From Brasenia schreberi (Eukaryota > Streptophyta > Magnoliopsida > Nymphaeales > Cabombaceae): a stretch of 64,000 nucleotides of DNA. A program made the translations under genes and the position numbers. Location of the stretch: the NCBI GenBank assembly GCA_036023115.1, contig JAYKKT010000089.1:19029001-19093000 (forward strand). The letters are read 5' to 3'. Below, piece after piece: positions 53,442-63,765 of this stretch. Each line of letters begins with the position of its first letter. Positions within the stretch are counted from its first letter, which is position 1. Under the pieces are notes generated by a model. That model was not told the DNA's origin. It searched no databases and saw nothing but the letters and a program-made list of their open reading frames with translations.

Positions 53442-56400
53442 TGTAGACTCGCGAAAATCCCCGCTCGTCTGATTTCTCAAGGCCTAGAGCGGATCCTCTC
53501 TTGTGTCTAAGGCCTATTTATATAAACAGGGCGTGCCAGCTAGCTTACCTAAGCTAGCGAAGATATATTTTAATCTGACTTCTAACGTGGCGATTGTGAG
53601 CAAGTGAGCTCTTGTCGTCGCAGACCTTCTTGCACCGATGCGCAAGGGTCAGTCTGTACGCTTTGAAAAATCGAGTTTTTGAGATAGAAAAGCTTACGAA
53701 GCGGTTCGAGGTGTTTTTGATTCGGGTCTTTAATATGATGGCAGATTTTTAGATCACGTGGATTTGCACGTGCCTAAGTCTTTCTTTTTATCCCTTTATG
53801 GGCCACCTAGGTGTGTGTTGTGAACACTCCACTACATGGGGCGAATTTGAGCGAGAATACGGGGTTTGCTTTGATGCAATATGCGTCCTACCTCATGGTA
53901 TGGCGTAGATGCAATGCAAATTCACGCTACTCCAAAGGGAAAACCCGAATGTAAAGACAATGCCGAAGGGAAATAACTGAAGGGAAATAACCGAAGGGAA
54001 ATGACTTGTAATATAAATGCCGAAGGGAGATATATATATAGGGTATATATATGGGCCCTTACTCGGGTCTTGCAAATAAGAGCGAAGGCTCAATGTGGGT
54101 GCGTCCTTGAATTGAAAGACTTACTCACACGACATGAAATGAAACCCAAATATAACTTGCAGTATGGCCTTGATTAAGGTCTTGAGAATAAGAGCGAAAG
54201 CTCAATGTGTGTGAGTGCTTGAATTGAAGTACTACGCACACAACATGAAATTAAACCCAAATAGTATAGCACAGCCCTTACTTTGGTCTTTCAAATAAGA
54301 GCAAAGGCTCAATGTGTGTGAGTGCTTGAATTGAAAGACTTACACACACGACATGAAATGAAAACCCAAATAGTATAGCACGGCCCTTACTTGGGTCTTT
54401 CAAATAAGAGTGAAGGCTCAATGTGTGTGAGTGCTTGAATTGAAAGACAACACACCCAACTTAAGCAAAAACCCTACGAAAATTAAAGTATATATATATT
54501 TATGTATTAGGGCCTGATTAGGCCCGTGTGTGTTCAAAATCGTGCACAACTAAGAGAGTACACGTGTGTGGGTGTGCCAAGCCACGTTATTACAAGCGGG
54601 GGGAGACTATGCTCCGTTATTACAACCCCGTATCGAATTGAATTTTAAGCAAGTATACAACTAAGGACCGAGTTAGGCACTTACTAATAGCTGGTCCGAA
54701 GATGCCTTGCTTAAGCGTGGGCTTGGCCTTCGCCTTGGGCTGCAAGAGGGAGCTCCGCGGAGTTGAATGGCAAGGGGCTGCTGGTCGGGTGCCTTCGGCG
54801 CACGGAAGGGGAGCCTTGAAGGTGGCCGGCTGCTAAGGATGGGCTGGTTTTGGTGTGTTGGGCTAAAGGGCCTAAGTAAGGTCACTAGGGAGGGTGTAGT
54901 GTTAGGGAGTATGGCACTAAGGGGGAGCCTAAGGGAAGGTCTAATGGAGCACCTAGGGGAAGAAGGTAGCTGGCCGAATGGAAGTGACAGTCGGTTGGAG
55001 TGGCCGACTAGGGGAACTTGATGGTGGCGGGCTGCTAGGGTGGCTATGGGTGGAGTATGGGAAGGAAGCTGGCTAGGGTATGGGGTAAGGTGGTGGTGGG
55101 TGTAGTGAGGTGATATGGGCAGGTTTTAGGGAGTTGGGTGGAGTGGTCGGGTGTAGCTAGGGTGTCTAGGTAGTGGCGGGTAGTTAGGGTGGTTATGGCC
55201 TGGCCGAATGGGAGTGGGGGAGGCGATGAATGGCTGGTGTTAGGGTAGGGTGGTGGTAGTATAGGTGGCTGAGAGTGGAGGGGGAGTGGAGAAGAGGTGA
55301 GATGGAGTATGGGATACTAACCAGCGGTGATGGGAGGCGGCGGGTGGTTGAGGAGTGGCGGGGCACGGTGGTGGCTGGTGGTGGTGCAAGTGGAGGAGCC
55401 GGCCGGAAGTGGTGCAGGTGGCTGGGCTTGGTTGGGCTGGAGAGGGGATGAGATCGGATGGTGGAAGGTGATCATGGGAGATGGGAAAACCCGCCCCTTA
55501 GGGGGGGGGGGGGGGTTTATAGGGCTGCAAGAGGCGGTTGGGGCTGGTATTAGGGTAGTGGTTAGGTGGTCTAGGGGTGGTGGTATGGTGGTAAGGTAGG
55601 CTCAAAAGGGTAGGGCCAGATATTTTAAATACAAGGGGTTTTGGGTAAGTTGTGTGCTAGGTTTAGGTGGGGTGGTTTAGAGGTTTAGGGTTTAGCTAGG
55701 TGGGTTGGTTTTGGGGTGAGGTTTAGTGAGGTAGGTTAGGTGATTAGGCTAGGATTAGGTTAGGTTTAGGGAAATTAACCTAGGTTTAGGGAAGGATTAG
55801 GGAAGTGGGTTAGGTGATTAGGTTGGGATTAGGCCAGGATTAGGGAAGTGGGTTAGGTGATTAGGCTAGGATTAGGACCGGATTAGGGTAGAAGGCTAGG
55901 ATTAGGTGTTTTTGGTTAGGATTAGATGAAGGAGCTCCCTTTGCATGACCTATGGACCCTAATCACATCATGTTGGTGCAGCCCTAGGTTAGGTTTTGGC
56001 TAATTACAAGCTTAAACCCACTTAATTAGGCTAACCCACATGATTAACCCCAAACTTGACACACAAGTCAAGCTTAATTACAACACACACTTGATCTTAT
56101 CCTCCCCCACTCTCTCTCATGCCCATAATCCCACGTGAATTTCAAGTGGGCCCCACCTCCATTTATGAGAAGGTGATGTGGGCCATGGATATGGATATTG
56201 GATTGGATCTCTAGATCCAAATCCAAATCTAAGTCCATACATGGGTTTGGATTGGGATCTGGATATATATGGTCCAGATCCGATCCAAACTGAACTCTGA
56301 CTCCTTCCAGCTGTGTTCGAAATGAACGGTTTGTGCGGGGTCTGATAGCATCAGTACTCCGTCTGCGTTGGGTCTTCGCCAACATGATCGTCCGCCTCTG

Positions 56401-56766
56401 TTTTCGCCTTTCAGAGATGACTTCAAAGGATGTTTTGATGATAACAGGGTCTTGGACGTTTGAGATCCTGGGGGTGGATTTGATATGAGAGTTGCTGTGC
56501 CGGGCTTGACATGTGCTCCGGTTTCGGGCTCTCTTTGGCTTTCCTGGTCCTGTCTGGATTAGGCCAAGCTGCTCTGGGGTTTCAAAACATGTTTTAAAAA
56601 GGTTTTTAAAAGCCATATTGTATATTTTTTGAAATATAAAGTTCAAAACATATGTACAGGGTTGTCTGGAAGGCTCCTGGGTTTCCAGACTCAAAATGGC
56701 CCTTTGGGGCTGCTTTTACAAAACCAGATGGATTTGAGAAATTCGTGGGATTTCAGGGTGTTTACA
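53442..56766 (-). repeat. S2: solo LTR, 3325 bp, inserted in the E9 5' LTR
   Basis: In sense orientation it starts at 56766 (TGTAAACACCCTGAAATCCC) and ends at 53442 (CGCGAGTCTACA). The CCTGC duplications and lack of internal sequence identify it as a solo LTR. It is close to the E3 LTR in type. It contains a 15-base G run (about 55501-55515) beside the TATA box (sense CCCTATAAACCC, about 55514-55524), the conserved block (54583-54635) and U5 repeats (54050-54450). Confidence 0.93.
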
Positions 56767-58888
56767 CCTGCACCACCACTTCCATCCGGCCTACTCCACT
56801 CCACGCTGCCACCTTCATCACCCGGCTCCATCCACCTTCACCACCCGGCTGCCCTTCTTCCACACACCGACCTCCTTCACCCATTCGGTTAGTACATCAA
56901 CCCAACTCCATCTTCTCTTCTCTCCCCCTCCACTCTCAACCACCCATACCACCACCACATAACTCCATCACAGCCTGCCCGTCACCCCTACCCATTCGGC
57001 CAGACATAACCCCTTTGCCACCCGACTCTCTACCTTTGCCTAGTGACAACCATACACCACCCTACCTTACTCCCTAGGACCTGCCCCTTCCACTTTCAAC
57101 CAACCCATTAACCCCACCTTCCACAACACCCTAGCTAGCTCCCTTCCCATCCTTGACATTCCCTAGCTATCCCAGCAGGCCACCACTAAACCATCCCTAA
57201 TCGGCCAGTCATAGCCGACTGCACCCAACCCATTCGGCCAACCACACCCTTTCCCTTAGACATTCCCTTTAGGCTCCCCTTAGCACCACCTTCCATAGAA
57301 CCTTCCCAACCTTAGTGACCCTCCCTAGTCATTTTAGCCCAAAGCGTCACAGCAGCACCCCCGTAGCAGCCGGCAAGCCCCAAGGCACCACACCCGCACC
57401 CCTTTGTCACTCGGCCACACATCCTTGCCGTGCCATTCCGAGGAGCTCCCTCTTACAGCCTAAGGTGATACCAAGCCCACGCTCAAGCAAGTCACCTCCG
57501 GACCAGCTATAAGTAAGTGCCTAACTCGGTCCTTAGTTGTAGACTTGCTTAAATTAAATTAAATTTGATACGGGGTTATAATAACGGATCATTGTCTCCC
57601 CCCGCTTGTAATAACGTGGCTTGGCACACCCACACACACGTGCACTTGAGCCTACCTCACTCTTAGTTGTGCACGATTTTGAACACACACGGGCCTAATT
57701 AGCCCCTTTAGATATAACTTTATGTATATACTTTAAGTTGCGTAGGGTTTTGCTTGAGTTGGGTGTGTTGTCTTTAAATTCTCGCACTCACACACATTGA
57801 GCTTCCGCTCTTATTTGTAAGACCCAAGTAAGGGCCGTGTTATACTATCCTTGGGTTTAATTTCATGTCGTGTGTGTAGTATTTCAATTATACACTCACA
57901 CACATTGAGCTTTCGCTCTTACTCCCAAGACCTTAGTTAAGGCCCTATTGCAATTTATATTTGGGTTTAATTTCATGTTCTGTGCGTAGTACTTCAATTC
58001 CAGCACTCACACACATTGAGCTTTCGCTCTTATTCCCAAGACCTTAGTTAAGGCCATATTGCAATTTATATTTGGGTTTCATTTGAAGTCGTGTGTGTTG
58101 TCTTTACATTTTCACACACACCCACATTGAGCCTTCGCTCTTATTTGCAAGACCCAAGTAAGGGCCCATATGTCTTTTCAATTTGGGTTTTAAGGTTCAG
58201 CAGTGTGCGTAGTCTTTCAATATATACACGGCACACACTTGCACTATTGAGCCTTTCTGCTCTTAAGATATAGGCATATTTCCCTTTCGCAATTTCCCTT
58301 CGGCAATTTCCATTACAAGTCATTTCCCTTCGGTAATTTCCATTACAAGTCATTTCCCTTCGGCATTGTCTTTTAAATCCGGGTTTTCCCTTTGGAGTTA
58401 CGTGAGTTTGCATTGCATATACGCCATACCACGAGTTAGGACGCATATTGCATCAAAGCAAACCCCCATGCTCCCGCTCAAAGTCGACACATTTTAGTGG
58501 AGTGTTCATAACACACACCTAGGTAGCCCAAAAAGGGATAAAAAGAAAGACTTAGGCACGTGCAAATCCACGTGAACTAAAATCTGAAAATCATACCAAA
58601 AAAACCCGAATCAAACACCTCAAACCGCTTTCGTAGGTTCTTACACTCAAAAACTCGATTTTAAAAGCGTACAGACTGACCCTTGTGCATCGGGGCAAGA
58701 AGGTTTGCGACGACAAGAGCTTGCTTGCTCACAATCGCCACGTTAGAAGTCAAGTTTAAAATATATCTTCGCTAGCTTAAGTAAGCTAGCTGGCACGCCC
58801 TGTTTGTTTAAATAAGACTTAGGCACACGAAAAGGTTCGCTTCAGGCCTAAGAACTAGGAGCGGGAATTTTCTGCGTCTACAGTTATT

Positions 58889-58906
58889 TGGCACACCCGG
58901 TGGGAC
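58889..58906 (+). other. E9 primer binding site
   Basis: TGGCACACCCGGTGGGAC carries one CpG-type change from the family 18-mer, six bases (GTTATT) after the LTR end, followed by GTGAGTCTT. Confidence 0.83.
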
Positions 58907-59018
58907 GTGAGTCTTTTAAAAGTCGAGTCACTCTAGGAACTTGCGAAAATTTTTCAAAAAGGTGTTGTTTTAATTCTTTTCTTTACTTGTACTTAGGAAT
59001 TTTGAAAAGCTTGAAAGC

Positions 59019-60314
59019 ATGTCAAAATCCAACCCAAGTGAAGTGTCGAGCCAAGGCTCATGCGCATCAAGTTCTCACTCTAGGAGGATTTTGAAAAATA
59101 AGATCAAACTAGATGAGATAGAGGACCTGAGAAGGGAATTCGAGGCCAAAATCGATGCTCTCAGCCAAGAGGCTGAAGTAGGCGATTCATGTTCATTGAA
59201 TGGTGAACAAAGGGCCAAGAAAAAATCTGAAAAACCTTGCAAGCACAAAGAGGCCTCTGTAATGGAAGGCAACCAATACCACGAGTCCTTCACACAAAAG
59301 GACCGTAAAGCCCTACAACAGCTGTTGAAAGGGCAAAATAAAGAGAAAAGGAGTTATGCCTTGTCTGATTTCCTTCCTATGGATTACGAAACAGACAGTG
59401 ACAATGAAATACCAAACTTCCATCGGTATGATGGCATGGGAGACCCTAGGTCTCACTTGCAACTTTTCTCGCGTCGAGCCCATAAGAAGAAAAAGGACTC
59501 GATGAAATGGGTGTATTGGTTCCCTTTATCCCTTAAAGGCACAGCTGCCAAATGGCTGGCTTCCTACGATTTAAGCTAGTTCGCTACTTTTGAAGAGTTA
59601 GTGAACTGCTTCATGCAAAGATTTGCACATAACGTAGAAGTCACGCCAACTTTAAACACTTTAAGGGATACAAAGCAAGGCATGAACGAAGACGTACATG
59701 CCTTCATTATTCGGTGGAGGTCCCTTTTGGGCTAAGTGCGAGAGCCCATATCCGAAGGATGCACAGCCATGCTCATCTTGGATAATTTTAAAAGCGAGTT
59801 AAAGACCCTTCTCTCGCTCTATGAGATCTCAACTTTCCACAAGTTGATCAAAAAAGCATCCCTCTTCGAAACAAACTTGAAAAAGGGGATATACGATCAC
59901 CTATGGAAAGGAAGTGCCGTTTCTAAAACCCGCTTGGAAAAGCCCATCACTTATGGGCTACCCACGATTGACAAAGGGGCAAAGCCCCATAAAATCGCCA
60001 ATGTCCAGGTGGATCCAGGCATGGCAGGCACTTCCAAAAATTTTGAAAAACTAGAAAACAAAAGGGAGAGAAATTTCCAAAAACCGATGAAAAAATGGGA
60101 GTACACTCCGCTAGAGCAACCTATGTCGGAGGTCCTAGACCTCCTACTTGCCCAAGGCATGATTGAACTTCCCGAAATCCCTGAGGGAGTCACTTCCAAA
60201 GGGGGATATTTAAATCATTTTTGCAAGTATCATCGGCTCAAAGGCCATGATACCAAACGTTGTTTCTCCCTTTTGAATAAAATCGAGAACTTGATAGCGG
60301 AGGGCCGGCTCTAG
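59019..60314 (+). pseudogene. E9 Gag with three in-frame stops
   Basis: The ATG at 59019 opens MSKSNPSEVSSQG. The frame is preserved throughout but has TAG at 59577-59579 (CAG), TAA at 59733-59735 (CAA) and TAG at 60312-60314 (CAG). The last lies at exactly the codon where E3 has its TAG. The Retrotrans_gag core (WFPLSLKGTAAKWLASYDLS, FMQRFAHNVEVTPTL) and the zinc knuckle (CKYHRLKGHDTKRC) are well preserved. No indel was found against E7. Confidence 0.9.
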
Positions 60315-61364
60315 GTCACTACGGAACCTGAGCCAACTCAAGCTATCTTCAAAGAATCATTTCCCAAGTACGCCAGTAGCAGTGGGAAAGGAAAGGAAGT
60401 ATGTACCCTCACCTTTTCAAAAGAACTAGCGCAAAAATCTGAGTCTGGTCGACCCACTTGTGCGCCTACTCTTGTACTTTACAAGAAGCCCGCCCAAGTC
60501 GTCATCCGGGGACCACCAAGAGCTAAATCTTCGGCTAAACCAGTTTTAAAACTTCAAGGTGCTCCTCAACTCATAATTAGAGCCAATTTTAGTGCGAACC
60601 CTAGGCTGGTCATGGGGGAAGTGACTAGATTTGGGAGGATCTATCAACCCCCGCACCTACAAAGTGCTAAAAAGTTGGTCAGTGTGCCTCGCCCCTCAAA
60701 AGCATGTATTCCTAGAGTTCTGCCAAAAGCAGACAATGGGAAAATCATTTTAAACCCTTATGATTTCGAAAACCATCTTTCAAAGATTCCTATCCACATG
60801 TCCATCCTAGAGCTAATACAAACTTCGCCTAGGCATAGACTCATGCTAGAGAAAATTCTAGAAAGAGCTAAGGTTAGTTCGAACATAAGTCCTGAATCCC
60901 TGTCTGACCAAGTGGCGTCAATAGGAGCCAAATCGCCCATCACTTTCTTGGAAGATGATGTAGATAGACCCTACGAGTCCCATAACCAGGCCCTGCATAT
61001 CGAGGTGGTTCTGAATAACCACTCTTTGGACAGGTGCCTAGTCGATGGGGGAGGAGGGCTCAACATCCTTCCACTTCATGTGGCGTATCAAATCGGAGTC
61101 ACCTTGACTTCTGTGAACCCAAGCCCCATCGTTATCACTGGATATGATGGGAATGCGTCTAGGCCTTTAGGATCGATCGAACTCCCAATGGAAACGGGAG
61201 GGATCACACACACGGGGGTGTTCCATGTCTTGGACATCCACCCCTATTATAACCTGTTGTTGGGAAGGCCTTGGATACACAGCTTGTGCGCTGTGCCATC
61301 CACCTTCCACAGGTGTGTCAAGATCCCTTTCAGGGACCAAGTCGTGGTGATCCTAGGTGAGAGT
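60315..61364 (+). CDS. E9 linker and aspartic protease (open, 3' end cut by E10)
   Basis: It is in the same frame as Gag and open from the TAG at 60312. It carries the complete linker that E7 lacks (GKEVCTLTFSKELAQKSESG, KKPAQVVIRGPP, GRIYQPPHLQSAKK), then LSKIPIHMSILELIQTSPRHRLMLEKIL. Protease CLVDGGGGLNILPLHVAYQ, GYDGNASRPLGSIELPM and LLLGRPWIHSLCAVPSTFH follow. After VVILGES the frame enters the E10 LTR and ends at 61475 by chance. Confidence 0.88.
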
Positions 61365-62166
61365 TGTAAACACCCCGAATTTTCCAAAAATCAAAAACTC
61401 TCAAAAATACAAAAAAGCTCGTTTGAGCCAAAACGACAACCTGTTTTAAAATGTGAAAACAGGCACAAAAGGTAAAAGAAAAGCCCAGGCAAGAAGAGGA
61501 TTCGAGCCCAGAATTTCAGAAGCCACCCCCTGTTCAAAAATGGAAGAAAAAAGAGCCCGTTTGGAGAAAAGCCCGACAGAAGGGTAAAAATGTAATTTTG
61601 GTCAAAAAAAAAGCACAAAGCAGCTCCAAAATGCAGAAAGAAGCCCAGTACCTGAGGAAGTCAACAGAAGTCCGAGACACATCCCGTCAGAATGAAGAAC
61701 GGAATCCGTGCGGCAATCTGAGTTCGATATTAATAGGAATCAGCCAAAAACCAAAACGGCGGACCGAAACAAACGCCAAAAAAGTCCTGAAAAGCAGAAC
61801 ACCAGTTGGAAGAAAGACTTGGGGAAGACCCAGGCAAGAGTTGGGCCTCCGATGAATCGAAGCCCGCTCAAAACCGACGGTGAAAAGCACCAGAAAGGAC
61901 CAGAAAACCAAGGAGTAGAAGAAAAAGTTCGAACTGGATCTGGACCCAAAATATCCAGATCCAGATCCAAATTGTGTTTGGATTGGATCTGGATCTCAAA
62001 ATCCAAGATCCAAGATCTGAGATCCAAACCAAAATAAATATTTGGACTGGATCTGGATCTCAAAAATATCCAAGATCCATGATCCAGATCCAAACAGGGT
62101 TTGGATTGGATCCGGATAGCCAGACCCAAATCCAGGACCCAAGATCCAAGACCCACTTAAAACCTC

Positions 62167-62174
62167 TATAAATA
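62167..62174 (+). promoter_or_regulatory. TATA box of E10 LTR inside a palindrome
   Basis: TATAAATA lies inside CCTCTAT-AA-ATAGAGG (62163-62178), a 7-bp stem with a 2-nt centre. It is the only strong TATA box in this LTR and marks everything downstream as probably transcribed. Confidence 0.7.
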
Positions 62175-62584
62175 GAGGTGAGTGGGCTGGAAAAAATGGA
62201 GCGTGAAGTCCAGATAGGGAGAGGTGCTTCACGTGAAAGAAAGGGGGGGAATGAGAGAGAAAGTGGCCCATTGGCGCAAAATACTTTTTGTTTGAAGATG
62301 GGGATTGGCCAAGGGCTGCACCAATGGTAGAAGCCTCTTCTTCAAAGCTGGGAACGTTGCAAGGTGGAGATTGGCGGCGTGAGTGGTGGCTGGAGCGGAG
62401 CTGCACCCTAGGTAAGCCTTAAAAACCTAATCTAACCCACCTCTTCCCTAACCTCTCTAGACCACCCATCAACCACCAAGAACCACAACTAAAAACACTA
62501 CCTAAACAGCCAAGTCCTGGCCGATTTTTCCAAAACATCTACCCTAGACAACCACCTAGCAAGGCTGCTCCAAGACCTAAACCT

Positions 62585-63484
62585 AGTTCGGCCACCACCT
62601 GGCCGAACTCCCCCCTTCAACCCAACCAAGTTCGGCCAGCTTTGGCCGAACTTCAACCTAACTCGAGCCACCTTGGCTCGAGTCCTTTTTCCCCAAAAAC
62701 CCACGGCCTGCACCAGCAGGCCGTGTCCCCTTTTCCTACCCAAGGTGGCCTGCCCTAAAGGCAGGCCACCTACCTAAAAACCAGCCCAGCCCGTGGCTGG
62801 TTTTCCCCCTCCAACTACCTAAAACAGCCCGGCCAAAGGTGGCCGGGCTTCCTTGTTTTTCTTGCCAAAAACCTGGCCGGCCTTAGCCAGCCCACCTACC
62901 TAAGACCCACGGCCTGCTAGAGCAGGCCGTGTCCCACCTAAAATCAACTAAGGCCTGCCCTAAAGGCAGGCCATCCCAGCCCAAAACCTTAGGCTAAGGG
63001 CTGATCGTGAACCAGCCCCTAAGCTCACCTTGGCAACCTAGTGAACCCTACCTAAACCTGGCCATGTATCATCCCTAGCTTAACCGTGTCCCATCTTCAG
63101 CACCTAGACTAGGACCAACTACACCCTAATACCACTCTTACTCGAGCCACCTTGGCTTGAGTTTCATAAGATCTAAACCAAGGCCAAATGTTGGCCGAAC
63201 CCTATAGCAAACAACTACCACTCGAGCCACTTTGGCTCGAGTTTCACAAGACCTAAACCATATCCTATCACTCGAGCCACCTTGGCTCGAGTCATGCCCA
63301 ATACCAGGTCCAAAACATGACCTAAACCAAGGCCAAGTGCTATCCTAATCCTAAGCTTAAACACGACCTAAACCAAGGCCAAGTGCTGGCCTAATCCTAA
63401 GTCTAAACCTCACTAAACCTAAGGCCAAATGCTGGCCAAATCCTAAACCAAAAAGCCTATCACTCGAGCCAAGGTGGCTCGAGT
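62585..63484 (+). repeat. Run of short perfect inverted repeats (hairpin array) in the E10 leader
   Basis: At least ten exact and two or three imperfect stem-loops occur in 900 bp. Positions: 62585-62609 (AGTTCGGCCA, loop 5), 62628-62653 (AAGTTCGGCCA, loop 4), 62661-62683 (ACTCGAGCCA, loop 3), 62702-62725 (CACGGCCTGC, loop 4), 62743-62771 (AGGTGGCCTGCC, loop 5), 62777-62804 (AAAACCAGCC, loop 8), 62826-62849 (AGCCCGGCCA, loop 4), 62908-62931 (CACGGCCTGC, loop 4), 62952-62972 (GGCCTGCC, loop 5), 63140-63162 (one G-T pair), 63220-63242, 63270-63292 and 63462-63484 (ACTCGAGCCA, loop 3). The stems differ in sequence yet each pairs with itself. It lies downstream of the TATA box and upstream of the conserved block. 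Confidence 0.85.
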
Positions 63485-63712
63485 CATCCCTTACCCAAAC
63501 CAGCCCCAAGCTGCCCTAAACCCGGTATAATTTGCAGCTCTCAGAACTCCAAGTCTCCCCAAGCTCTCAAGCTCTCCGGCTTCGCTCCCACGTGCCCCGG
63601 ACTCCATGTAATGATGATGGACTCGCCTCTTGTACGAGCATAACTCAAGAATCTGGAAAATATGAGATTATTTTGATATATATCAAGTTGTTTTTCGTAT
63701 TCAATTCAATTT

Positions 63713-63765
63713 GATACGGGGTTGTAATAACGGAGCATCGTCTCCCCCCGGATGTAATAACAGTG
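63713..63765 (+). promoter_or_regulatory. Conserved GATACGGGGTTGTAATAA block (E10)
   Basis: GATACGGGGTTGTAATAA, CGGAGCATCGTCTCC, CCCCGG and ATGTAATAACAG match the block in all other LTRs, although most of this LTR is diverged. It is flanked downstream by GAGCCTTTTCGCTCTTAT repeats as elsewhere. A candidate R/poly(A) control element. Confidence 0.6.

Larger units (their letters stand above)
52097..58882 (+). repeat. E9 5' LTR (about 3456 bp without S2), split by S2
   Basis: The left part is 52097-53441 and the right part 56772-58882; the break is the S2 insertion with CCTGC repeats. It starts TGTAAACACCTC and ends TCTGCGTCTACA. The CCTAATCC-rich stretch is at 52930-53180, TATATAAA at 53305-53312 followed by GTGGGCAGGTTTTTCC, the conserved block at 57567-57619, and about five U5 repeat units at 57770-58270 (GAGCTTTCGCTCTTA words). 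The U5 tail has GCGTACAGACTGACCC at about 58667. Confidence 0.9.
52097..61364 (+). mobile_element. E9: Tat-type element, 5' part, inserted in E8 and cut by E10
   Basis: The 5' LTR is 52097-58882 (with solo LTR S2 inside), then PBS 58889-58906, gag from 59019, and protease to 61364, where E10 interrupts it after GES of VVILGESHPQLQG. Gag and leader are of the E3/E7 type. All three in-frame stops are C-to-T changes. Pol is outside the window. Confidence 0.88.

Noticed and set aside
61598..61855. Lys/Arg-rich ORF in E10 as a possible gene
   Set aside because: It is in the U3 of a divergent LTR before the TATA box, overlaps opposite-strand ORFs, and shows no motif.
62873..62890. Additional hairpin CTGGC...GCCAG in the E10 array
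   Set aside because: The stem is only 5 bp with an 8-nt loop, which is expected by chance in this GC-rich stretch.
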